From: Hygrophila difformis
Lineage: Eukaryota > Streptophyta > Magnoliopsida > Lamiales > Acanthaceae
Length of the DNA stretch: 64,000 nt
NCBI GenBank assembly: GCA_030278955.1
Contig: JAOANR010000010.1
Coordinates: 17,700,444-17,764,443 of the forward strand
Reading direction: 5' to 3'
Shown one piece after another: positions 10,798 to 21,116 of this stretch (within the stretch, counting starts at the first letter, position 1; each line of letters opens with the position of its first letter). The notes beneath the pieces are model-generated. The model did not search any database, was not told the origin of the DNA, and was given only the letters and a program-made list of their open reading frames with translations. Position numbers and translations under genes: made by a program.

Positions 10798-13082
10798 ATG
10801 CAAAAGAGGAAGGAGACTCCAGCCGAGATCCCGTTCAACGCAGAGATTGAGAAAACAGCTCGTCGTCTGAGGGCGGAAGCTAGGCAAAGAAAGGAACGGG
10901 AAAGACCAGCTCTCCTCTCTCCAAGCACAAGCAGTGACATCTCAGACATGGCGGATAACCATGGCAATCCCCCAAACATTCCACTTAACCCACCACTCCA
11001 AAACATCCAAGAGGATCCAGAAGACGTTGACGTTGAGAACTTGGAGGATCTCCCCCCTCAAGTCATTCAGGGAGGTGAGAATCCCCCAAATCTCGAGCAG
11101 CAACCCTTCTGCCTCCACCCAACCCAAACCACCAAAACCCCCAAAACAACCCACTTAACCACAATAATCCAAATGACCAAAATTTTCAGAATCCTCAATT
11201 TCCAAACCCCCAGTTTAACCAAAATGAGAATCATCCTAACCCTAACGATTTCAATGATCCCAGAAATTACTATCCGAATCAGAACTTTTACCCACAACAA
11301 TACCAAGGAGGGGCAGGGAACAATCAACAGGCAGCCGCAGCTGACTATATGCAGCCCATTCTAGAACCATATTTGAACATTCCTGGACAAGCCCCATTCT
11401 TGGCCAGGAATTTCGAATTAAAGTCGGCTCTCATCAATCTTGTTCAGAGCAACCAGTTCACAGGAGCAAATCATGAAGATCCCCACGATCACCTGCAGAC
11501 TTTCCTGGAACTATGTGATACCATTAAAAACCAGAATGTATCTGCTAACACCATTCGATTGAGGCTGTTTCCTTTCTCTCTGACTAGCGGGGCAAGGACA
11601 TGGTATAAATCACTGCCCGTGAATCAGAAATCTGCATGGGAGGACGTTATCAGAAATTTCCTGACAAAGTACTTCCCGGAATCCAAGGTGGATGAATGCC
11701 GCTCTAAGATTGCGGAATTCAAGATGAAACCAGACGAGTCCCTGTATGATGCAAAGGAACGGTTCTCCAACTTGCTCAGGAAATGCCCCCAGCATGGTTT
11801 CCATGAGTGGGAGAAATTGAGAAAGTTCTATAGCGGTTTGACCCCAGCATGGAAGAACATGCTTGATGCTGCTGGTGGTCAACACCTGCTATACATCCCC
11901 ATGGACCAAGCCTGGGCCAAGATTGAAGCAATGAGTGTAAACAGAACTGTACTTTCTGATGATGTTAATTCCTCTCCCCCTCGTGGTTTATGTGCTGTAG
12001 GTACAGTAGGGAAATCTTAACTGGACAAACTGAAAGACCAAGTGGCCGTCTTGGCCTTGAATCAGGAAGCTGGGAGCTCTACACAGGCTCAAAATGCTGA
12101 AGCTGTTTGCGGGACTTGCCAAGGCCCGCATCCCACCGAGTCCTGTCAGCAAGTGGCGAATGAAAGCTGTAACTATGCAGGTGGATTCCAAAACCGGCAC
12201 CCGAACCTTTCATATTCCAACAACAATGCTTTGAATTCCCACCTGTTGACCCAGCCTCAACAGTTCAACCAACCAAGGCCCCAGCACTTTAACCCAGGCT
12301 TTCAGCCTCAGATTCTAGCTAGGCCACCTCAAAACCAAAATTTCCAAAACTTCCAGCAGCCACAGAATCAGTTTGTCCCAAATCAGAATCAGAATCAGTT
12401 TGGCCAAAACCAAGGTCAGAACCAGAATTGGAACCAGAACCAGCAGAAACCCCCTTCCAGATTGGAGACCCTCATGACTGACTTTATCACCAGTCAAAAG
12501 GAAATCAACACTCAGTTGCAGTCCTCTATCCGGAACGTGGAGACGCAGGTTACACAAATGGCCAAGGAAATGCAGAAAAGAGACCAAGGAACTCTACCCA
12601 GTGCTGCTGAGAAAAATCCTAAGGCCATCACACTGAAGTCTGGTAAAGTTCTGGAAGGACCCAAGGGCAAGGAGAAACTGGTACAAGGAAATGAACTGGA
12701 AAGTGACGTTGAGGAGATTGAAAAGGAAGCCGAGAAAGAGACAACTGATCTGCAGACCGATGCTGCACCTGAAACAGCTGAAACAGATAAGGGTACAGGT
12801 GGAGGTACAACTTCCTTCCCTTTACCACAAAAACAATTAGATAATAACAAGTACATGCCTAGGATTCCTTATCCTGCACGTCTTAAAAATAAGGAACATG
12901 ATCTTAAATTCAAGAAATTTCTGGAACGATTAAAGTCTGTAGAGATAACCATTCCTCTCACAGAAATGATTTCCGAAATGCCCATCTATGCTAAGTTCTT
13001 GAAAGAATTGATTTCAGGAAAAAGGCAGGTCGAGCAGGAGGAGGTGATTATTCTCAACAGCACATGCAGTGCCATAGTTTAG
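10798..13082 (+). pseudogene. Athila-like gag
   Basis: The ATG at 10798 opens a basic N-terminus (EIEKTARRLRAEARQRKERE) and an acidic stretch. One base is lost or gained near 11110; the other frame then reads an Asn/Pro/Gln-rich segment and the retrotransposon gag core (SALINLVQSNQFTG to AGGQHLLYIP, about 11421-11890). An in-frame TAA at 12018-12020 is followed in the same frame by the knuckle CGTCQGPHPTESC (near 12103), a long Asn/Gln-rich segment (NQNQNQFGQNQGQN) and a region that normally leads into protease. A second in-frame stop, TAG at 13080-13082, ends this piece. Gag would form the particle; here it is broken by three lesions. Confidence 0.88.
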
Positions 13083-13088
13083 AGGAGA

Positions 13089-16000
13089 TTGCCCGAAAAG
13101 AAAGAGGACCCCGGATGTTGCACACTTCCAGTACAATTCGGAAAGGCCAAAGTGAGTATGGGGCTTTGTGATTTAGGATCGAGCATCAATGTGATGCCAC
13201 TAGCTATGGCAATCCGCCTTAAGCTTGGAGAGATTCAACCAATCAAGATGAGACTGCAGCTCGCAGACAGATCAATCACTCAGCCCGTAGGAATCCTCAA
13301 GGATGTTGTGGTCAAAACCGGCCAGGTTCTCTTCCCGGTTGACTTCATTATCCTCGACATTGAAGAAGATTCTGAAATGCCACTTATCCTTGGACGCCCA
13401 TTCCTGGCCACTGGTGGTGCACTAATTGACGCTAAATCTGGAAAGGTCACATTGAGGGTCGATGGCGAGGAAATCACCTTTGATATGGAACAGCTGCAGA
13501 AGTTTCCAAATGAAGGAGCTTGTTCCATGTTTTCTGTAATAGATAGTGGAGAGGAAATTGATTGTGAGGAGAGAGAGCTTGACTCTGGATTTGATCATGA
13601 AATGATGCTGGATGAGATTTCAAAGCAGGTACTGAAGCCTACTGGCGTGGAGCACAACGGATGCAACGCCGTTCACTTTGCCGATCCTGAAACAGGGGAT
13701 TTGGAGGAGTTTGACGGCACAGACTTCCATGACGACGCCGACCAAGAGGAGGCGGATCCTGTACTAATGCAGGGTCCGGAAGGTAAAATTGATCTTCTCC
13801 CATCTAATTCTCGCAAATTACTCCCTTCCATTGAATGCCCACCAGAGCTTGAACTTAAAACATTACCCGATCATCTAAAGTACGCGTTTCTCGCAGAACA
13901 TAAAAAATTACCTGTGATTGTTTCGGCTAAGCTCTCCCAAGAGCAAGAAAATGCTCTGGTGGTCGTTCTTAAAAATTATGTGCGTGCAATCGGTTGGACC
14001 ATTTCTGATATCAAAGGAATAAGCCCTTCTGTTTGTATGCACAGGATTTTAATGGAGGAGAATTTCAAGGCCTCTCGCCAGCCCCAACGAAGATTGAACC
14101 CACCCATGCAAGAAGTGGTAAGAAAGGAAGTGATCAAGCTGTTAGACGCCGGTATTATATACCCGATTTCTGATAGCAAATGGGTCAGTCCTGTGCAGGT
14201 TGTTCCGAAGCGGGGTGGGATGTGCATTACGCAGAATGAACAAGGGGAGGAAATTGCCACGCGCCCAGTCACCGGATGGAGAGTCTGCATAGACTACCGG
14301 AAGTTGAACGAGGCAACTCGCAAGGACCATTTCCCTTTACCTTTTATCGATCAAATGTTGGAACGATTGGCGGGAAGGGCATTTTATTGTTTTTTTAGAT
14401 GGCTATTCTGGGTACAATCAAATAGTGATCGCCAGTGAAGATCACGAAAAAACTACTTTTACATGCCCTTATGGCACTTTTGCCTATAGGCGCATGCCTT
14501 TTGGTCTTTGCAATGCACCTGCTACTTTTCAAAGATGCATGATGTCTATATTCTCTGAATTTATCGAAAAATGCATTGAGGTCTTCATGGATGACTTCTC
14601 TGTATATGGAGATACGTTTGATGGATGTTTGACTAATCTTGCTAAGATTTTAAAGAGGTGTGAGGACACTAACTTGGTTTTAAATTGGGAAAAGTGCCAT
14701 TTCATGGTCACTGAGGGCATAGTGTTAGGTCATCGCATTTCTCGTGCAGGCATTGAAGTTGATCCAGCCAAAGTGTCCATCATTTCCAATCTCCCTCTTC
14801 CCAACTCGATCAAGGCAGTGAGGAGTTTCTTAGGGCATGCCGGTTTTTACCGGAGATTCATTAAGGATTTCTCTAAAATTGCCAACCCGCTCACTCACTT
14901 GCTTTGTAAAGAAAATCCCTTCTTAATAAATGAAGCGTGTGTCCAAGCCTTTGACACGCTCAAGAAGATGTTGGTTTCTGCACCGATAGTGCAACCACCC
15001 GATTGGTCAATACCTTTCGAGGTAATGTGCGATGCTAGTGGTCTCGCCGTGGGCGCAGTTCTTGGACAACATAAGGATGGGAGACATTGCGTAATTCATT
15101 ATGCAAGTCATGCCCTGAATGAAGCCCAAATTAACTACACCACAACGGAGAAAGAGATGTACGATGTAATCTTCGCGTTTGATAAATTCAGACAGTATCT
15201 TATAGGTACGAAGACTATAGTATACACCGATCACTCTGCATTGAGATACTTGTTTAGCAAACAAGATGCCAAACCTCGATTAATCAGGTGGGTACTTCTG
15301 TTGCAAGAATTCGACATCATAATAAAAGATAGGCGAGGTCGAGATAATGGTGCTGCTGATCATTTATCTCGATTAGATAATGATAAAAAGGAAAAAGCCG
15401 TTAATGAAGAGTTTCCGGACGAACAGTTGTTCGCATTGCATCTGCATAATCAAGCTTGTCCATGGTTTTCCGACATCGCTAACTTCTTGGCATGCGGAAT
15501 AACCCCACAGTTTTCGAACTATCATCAGAGGAATAAGTTCAAACGAGATGTATTAAGTTACTTTTGGGAAGAACCTTATCTCTTCAAACACTGCGCCTAT
15601 TCAATAATCAGGCGATGTGTGACCGAGCATGAAGCCTATCAAATTGTCAGAAAATGCCATGAATCAGAATATGGAGGTCACCATGGTCCCGCTCGAACGG
15701 CCCACAAGGTCCTCGAATGTGGATTTTATTGGCCTCACATCTATGAGGATTGCAGGACATTTGTGAAAGGTTGCGACAAATGCCAAAGATTAGGAAACCT
15801 CTCCAAGAGGGATGAGATGCCTCAAAAGGGAATTCTCACACTTGAGATTTTCGATGTATGGGGCATTGACTTCATGGGACCGTTTCCGCCATCTGGTGGA
15901 AACTACTATATCTTGGTAGCTGTCGATTACGTGTCCAAATGGGTTGAGGCTGTCGCATTACCGACCAATGATGGTAGCCAAGTCATCAAGTTCCTCAAGA

Positions 16001-16749
16001 ACAACATTTTCAGTCGATTTGGCGTACCTAGGGTGGTGATATCTGATGGAGGAACACACTTTATTAATAAAGCTTTTGAAACTTTAATGAGTAAAAATGG
16101 GATCCTCCATAAGATAGGCACGCCTTATCATCCCCAGACTAGTGGTCAAGTCGAAGTATCCAACCGCGAAATCAAACACATACTCGAAGCCACTGTCGGG
16201 ATAACCCGTAAGGATTGGGCACGTAAGCTCAATGATGCTCTATGGGCATATCGCACAGCATTTAAGACTCCCATTGGGATGTCCCCTTACAGACTTGTCT
16301 TCGGAAAAGCCTGTCATCTGCCTGTAGAGTTAGAGCACAAAGCTTACTGGGCCGTCAAAACGCTTAACTTCGATCCGAAAGTTGCTCAGAGCAAACGCAA
16401 GTTGGACCTCAATGAAATTGAGGAAATACAAGCATTAGCTTATGAAAGCTCTCGAATTTATAAGGAGTGGACCCAGAAGTTGCACGATCGTAGGATTAAG
16501 CCTAAGCATTTCTATGTTGGTCAAAGTGTATTATTATTTAATTCTAGGTTGAAGCTGTTCCCTGGGAAGCTTAAATCCAGATGGGAAGGACCACATGAGG
16601 TGCTAGAAGTGTTTCAAAATGGAGCCGTCAGGATCCGAACTGACAAGGGCAACATAGTGGTGAATGGACATCGATTGAAGGAGTACATCGGACAGTTCGA
16701 TCCGGAGAAAGAAAGCCAAGCAGTGGCAGACCCGGCTTACACCCAATAA
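13089..16749 (+). pseudogene. Athila-like pol: protease, RT, RNase H, integrase
   Basis: It continues in the gag frame after the TAG at 13080-13082. The protease-like segment has CDLGSSINVMP and LILGRPFLATGGALID (about 13165-13440). The reverse transcriptase runs from about 14040 with [30 protein letters not shown]7 run at 14390-14396 shifts the frame, and coding resumes at about 14400 to give the FMDD catalytic box (14584-14595). RNase H has [30 protein letters not shown] and [11 protein letters not shown] (to about 15370). Integrase has the HHCC zinc region (HHGPARTAH...CDKCQR), then catalytic [18 protein letters not shown] and [10 protein letters not shown]. The stop is TAA at 16747. Catalytic residues look intact; the frameshift and upstream stops make this copy defective in cis. 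Confidence 0.92.
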
Positions 16750-16852
16750 GAAACAACATTAAAAACACAAAAATTTCATTTTATATATATATAGTACTTA
16801 TTTCATGATGAGAAAGTACCCAAAAATCAATTAAACATTTAGAGTACTAACA

Positions 16853-16872
16853 CTCTAAATGTGAGGATGTTG
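16853..16872 (+). other. Polypurine-tract-like junction 1
   Basis: ctctaaatgtgaggatgttg is repeated exactly at 18701-18720 and nearly so at the real 3' LTR junction (21102-21118). It is preceded by a perfect 8-bp hairpin (tttagagt ... actctaaa). The bases after it, TGATCTTTGG, look like an LTR start (TGATAATGG in this element). Confidence 0.75.
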
Positions 16873-18716
16873 ATCTTTGGAGAAAATCTCATGCGTTTTA
16901 ATCATCTGTCTTGCAGAAAGCTCGGAACCATCAAAAAGAAGGAGCAGATAAGAGTAACATGGAAAAACCAGGTTCTTGGTTGGATTAGTTCCATAAGTCT
17001 GAGAGAATGCTTTCGGAATTTGAAGAAATTCAATACCCGGAATAAAATTCACAGATAAATGGAACTGACCCAACCTAATTTTATGCAAGTGGATTATTTA
17101 ATTTTTAGCCCAGCATTTTGAATTTATTTGGACTGAATTTATTCAGCCCAAATCAAATAAAATGGACTCAGGCCCAACATCACACTCGGGCCCAGTCCAA
17201 GAAATTTGAAAATTCAAAATTCCTTGTCGCGGAAGGTCCTTTGTCGCGATGTCATGCATCGCGACCAGGCCCTGTTCCGTGACAAACTCTCTTTTGTCCT
17301 TAACCTTTCTCTGTTGATTGTCGCGATGCACCTTGTCGCGGAGCATGGCTCCGCGACCAAGCCCTGCTCCGCGACACAACCCTCGTTGACTTTCTCTCCA
17401 TACTAAACTTTGTCGCGACGACTTTGTCGCGAAGCGCTGCTCCGCGACCAGGCCCCAGCTCCGCGACCTCTCTAATGTCGCTATGCCTTTGTCGCGGAAC
17501 CTTGTTCCGCGACAAAAGTTTCAGTATTTATACCCCCCACCCCCTCCAGTTTTTCTTCACTTTCTTGCCAGTCCAGTCGACGTTGCAACTTCTTTCTTCT
17601 TCTTCCTTTCCCCCATTTTCCTCTCGTCCGAACGAACACCACGTGTTCTTCGCAACCCTCATCCATTTTCTAAGGGGAAACTATGGACAGATTGCTTAGA
17701 ACCTTCCCAAACCTTGGACCCATGCCTAGACCCGAGCCATGGAGGGCAGGGTAAACCCATTCCCCCCCCCCCCTTTGTTCATGGCACCCGCTCGGACTCC
17801 TTTGTTCTTGTTTGTGTTTTTGATGTGTTTTTAGCATAATATGGTTTATTTGTGCGTGAGTTCTTCTGTTTTTGGGGTTTCTAAAGACTCTCGGTTATGA
17901 GCAGTGTGTTGAAATTTTTTAGAACCCCCAAGAACATGTGTTTTGAAATCTGTTAATGGTTTACAAATTTTGGAAGATAAAACTGGAAAGAACAAACTGA
18001 TGAACATTTGGGTATTGTTTTGAATATCTTGATGTTATTGGTTTGTTTGATCTTGATGTGACTTCTTGCAGTGTTGTTTTAGGGCAATAAAGATGGAAGA
18101 TCTTTTTGGGCATATTTGTTCTCATGTTAGAAATCTCATGGGAATAAATGTTTGTTTGTTTATGGAAATATAGTACAAACACCCAATGAGAAGCTTCCAC
18201 TTTTTAATAAAAGCAACCCTTTGGAAAAAAGACAAAAAGAGTTATTTTGTTTAATGTTTGACTTGAAGTCTTTTGTTCCCAATGGAACCCTAGTGTGAGT
18301 AAAATAGCAGTATTTTCGTCACCTAACTGCTAACCTTTTCAAAAAACAAAAATGGGACCACTCACATCCCACTTTCATTAAATAAAATGAGTCAACCATT
18401 TTAAAATTAAAAATAGTGTTTGCAAATGTTTGGATGTTTTGACCGTCCAAGACAGTCCAGACAGTCCAAAATAGCAAATCCATTCCGTCACGTCTCCACT
18501 GCACATTCCAATTTCGAGCACCCATCCCATTCGTATCATCTCATTCCATTTTTCAACAAGTGCCTCGGACTTGTTTAATAAAATTGAAAATCAAACTCTT
18601 GGGCCCAATGACCCCTATCCTTTCATAAAAATTTATTTTACCTATGCTTTATATTAAAAATTCAAGTTGGAAATTTAATAACCTCACATCTAGAGCAAAG
18701 CTCTAAATGTGAGGAT
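16871..18716 (+). repeat. Diverged LTR-like module between pol and F-box ORF
   Basis: It starts TG directly after a polypurine-like motif. Further in, it has the same order of features as the start of the element's own LTR: 'aggcccaacatc...gggcccagtcca' followed by cttgtcgcggaaggtcctttgtcgcgatg, closely resembling 6515-6570. Palindrome cluster 17222-17516 follows. The remainder (17520-18700) is AT-rich with no convincing gene; a C10 run lies at 17763-17772. I infer a remnant of the U3 end of a related but different LTR. Confidence 0.6.
17222..17516 (+). repeat. Palindrome cluster II (internal), with altered matching arms
   Basis: Same motif family as the LTR arrays. Clear examples: 17335-17357, gtcgcggagc-atg-gctccgcgac (perfect 10-bp arms), and 17488-17516, with 13-bp perfect arms around ctt. 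Compared with the LTR form, changes in one arm are matched in the other (AAC/GTT versus AGC/GCT). Confidence 0.88.
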
Positions 18717-18720
18717 GTTG
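18701..18720 (+). other. Polypurine-tract-like junction 2
   Basis: Exact 20-bp repeat of 16853-16872, preceded by a short hairpin (tagagc-aaa-gctcta, 18691-18705). The next bases, TGGTCTCTGAAC, again begin TG. The F-box ORF starts 66 bp further on. Confidence 0.75.
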
Positions 18721-18785
18721 GTCTCTGAACTTGAATGATTTCTGAAAATTATATAAAAATTGGATTCATCACTTCTTATCTTTTC

Positions 18786-19433
18786 ATGGGCAATCTTCCA
18801 AACCCAGACCCAGTGCCCAGAGGAACCCAGCTGATGGACCTTCCGCTAGAGCTTCTAGGAGAAATTCTCTCCCGAATCGGGGAGGATGAAATGAAAGAAG
18901 TGTTCAGAGCTAGGAGAACTTGCACGAAGCTGAGGGACGCAGGAAACCTCGCCATCGTCTACAGGCGATGCGAGTTGGATGCTGCTAGGGTGAGGCACTG
19001 GCAGGAGGAGATACGATGGCAGAAACAAAGATTTCTGCACACATGCACTGAGGCTGGAAACTTCAATCTCCAAATTGTTCCAGCACTCATGGCATTTGTA
19101 GAAGGGGACGAAGAGCGAGCATGCGAGCTGCTACGGCCAGGCATCGAAGACAATCATAAAGCGTCAATCCTCACCCGCGGACTGATGCTCATGAGCAAGA
19201 TGGATGAAAGTCAGGTCAATCAGGGGATCGCAATGATCGAGAAGATGGTGACCAGCCGAGAGGTTTTCAACTACACATCCACCAACACCCTCGCGTGGAT
19301 GGCAGACAATGATGCCCCTTACCTGTTTGCAGGGCAACCACCCAGAGTTTTCTGCAGAAGAATGCATGCACCCCTGAGAAACCGCGACTGGTGCCTGCGC
19401 TGTGAGCTGACCAGCTACGTCCACTGGCTCTGA
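18786..19433 (+). CDS. F-box-like protein with Sel1-like region, carried inside the Athila-like element
   Basis: Intact intronless ORF of 215 residues from the ATG at 18786; an in-frame ATG at 18735 would add 17 residues, and ATG 18834 would start directly at the F-box. Residues about 17-60 (MDLPLELLGEILSRIGEDEMKEVFRARRTCTKLRDAGNLAIVYRRCEL) read as an F-box. Residues about 90-150 (EAGNFNLQIVPALMAFVEGDEERACELL ... GLMLMSKMDESQVNQGIAMIEKM) resemble the Sel1-like repeats of plant F-box proteins of the At1g67623 type. The C-terminus has a Cys/His pattern (FCRRMHAPLRNRDWCLRCELTSYVHW). F-box proteins normally recruit substrates to SCF ubiquitin ligases; that role is inferred. It lies between pol and the 3' LTR in the element's orientation and is more GC-rich than its surroundings. 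It has no stop or frameshift, unlike gag and pol. The family call is from motif recognition only. Confidence 0.72.
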   Translation: MGNLPNPDPVPRGTQLMDLPLELLGEILSRIGEDEMKEVFRARRTCTKLRDAGNLAIVYRRCELDAARVRHWQEEIRWQKQRFLHTCTEAGNFNLQIVPALMAFVEGDEERACELLRPGIEDNHKASILTRGLMLMSKMDESQVNQGIAMIEKMVTSREVFNYTSTNTLAWMADNDAPYLFAGQPPRVFCRRMHAPLRNRDWCLRCELTSYVHWL

Positions 19434-21101
19434 TACATGTTCTGAGGAGAGGAAGAAGGAAAGACGAATCCTAGTATGCTTTATTTTATTTTATTTTCCG
19501 TTTTAGTAGTAGTAATCTGCAAGGGATCTCTCCTTTCGTAAGTGCAGGTTTGTACTAACTGCACGAGAAACCCTTGTCTCGGATGTAATTTATTGCTTTC
19601 CCTAAAATGGAACTCAGCTTTTGAGACCACTGAACAGTTTTTTTATTTTCTTTCCTTTGAAAAGATGTCTGGCAGTCCAAGATGAATAAGTGACTGTCAG
19701 ACCAAAAATATGCTGTTGACACACTCCGTGTGTCAGCAGTGCCTCTTTACTGCTTTAAATTAAATAACCAACAAAAATGTGCATAAACCTGCTCTAAATT
19801 CACATATTGAATTTAGGCTTGTGATTAAATTTTCAAACTTTTAGATTGGGATAATATAATTGAAGACATGCATGAAATGAATTCCTAAGGTTTTGAGCTA
19901 TAAAAATTTAATGATGCGATCAGCTTATTGGGTAATAAATCTGCATATTAGAGATCTCGATTGAATAAATTGTTAGGACTAAGCTTTGATTAAACTTGAG
20001 AATATTGTATGACATGAATCAACCTAACCTTGTAAGGTTTGAGCCATGAGTCACTTTTACTCATTCATTTTCTTTGATGTGTGAATCAATTTGATTAAAG
20101 GAAACTAGAACTTGAGATTGGGACCGATTCAAGACCATGCCATATTCCCAAAATCGAGCATATGATCGAGGCACCTAGCAACCCAAATTTTTGGCCTTCG
20201 TTTGAACTCCAAACCCAAAAATATTTTCCCTTTAGGATTAACCACTTTGATCCTTAAGCCTAATTTTTCTTTGAAGCCTTCTATATTATTCCTATCCTTA
20301 TAAAAAGACCAAAATATTCAAACCCAAGTGTGCAAGAATGAATTTTATCAAGGCATTGAATTTATGATCATCAATTCATCAAATCGGTATGTTATAAACC
20401 GATTCAAAAAAAAAAAAAAAGAAAAGAAAGTTGAATCCCATTCAACATAAATAAATTGCAAATGACAAGCAATTAGACAATAGTCTAATGTCATGCAATA
20501 GAAAAAGCAAAAAGAAAGAAAAATATTGATGATCATAAATTTTAATAAAAATATGCCAAGTCATGATGGAATGAGCTCTTGCCACTTCTTAGCCCAATAA
20601 ATTCCCTTTCTCACCTATGTTACAACCGTATGCCCCGTTACAACCCTTGAATAAGACCTCATGATCTCGATTTGAGGAAATGAGCCGGTGGCGAGTTGGT
20701 CTGATTGCAAGCTTATGGGATAATTTAATTAAATTTGATTTTGAGCGTTCAATGATTAAACCGCAATTGTGAGTGAGTGAATTTTCCGATTCTCTTATAA
20801 GTGAGGCTCTGTTTCATTAAAAATGTTCATGTCATCCTCTAATTCTCATCCTTAATCTTTGCATCTTTCAAACATGATATTCATGAAGGATTGATAATAA
20901 TGTTTAATTTGTAGGCCCGATTCAGTGAGCAAGTATCATTTTATTCAACACTGCAATCAAGGGAATTCAATATTTGTAGTTTTTGATTGTCTTATCCCAA
21001 TCCAAAAAGAATGTGATTTATGAAGCCACGAAAATGAATTGAATATGAAGAGTCCGTGTTCTTAGGAACATTGACTCTGACTGCTCGGGGACGATCAGTA
21101 T
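19434..21101 (+). other. Non-coding tail between F-box ORF and 3' LTR
   Basis: AT-rich DNA with no convincing gene. It contains a strong hairpin near 19712-19740 (tgctgttgacacac / gtgtgtcagcagt), an A15 run near 20406 and the hairpin cluster described separately. It could be the 3' untranslated part of the captured transcript or element tail. Confidence 0.6.
20358..20545 (+). repeat. Cluster of nested inverted repeats
   Basis: Outer arms aatttatgatcatcaat (about 20360) and attgatgatcataaattt (about 20525) are inverted copies about 150 bp apart. Inside lie small perfect hairpins: aatcggt/aaccgatt (about 20382-20403), gttgaat-ccc-attcaac (about 20431) and attagac-aata-gtctaat (about 20471). 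No coding potential. It might be a small MITE-like insertion or a structured RNA region. Confidence 0.6.
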
Positions 21102-21116
21102 TAAATGTGAGGATGT
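21102..21116 (+). other. Polypurine tract of the Athila-like element
   Basis: taaatgtgaggatgt lies immediately before the TGATAATGG start of the 3' LTR, the position where plus-strand synthesis is primed. Confidence 0.75.

Noticed and set aside
10934..11327. Additional small genes overlapping Athila gag on either strand
   Set aside because: They are shadows of the Asn/Pro/Gln-rich gag segment, readable in several frames because of biased codons.
17483..17839. 118-codon open frame after pol as an env-like gene
   Set aside because: Low-complexity Phe/Leu/Pro content from CT-rich DNA, overlapping the palindrome cluster, with no signal or membrane pattern typical of an envelope protein.
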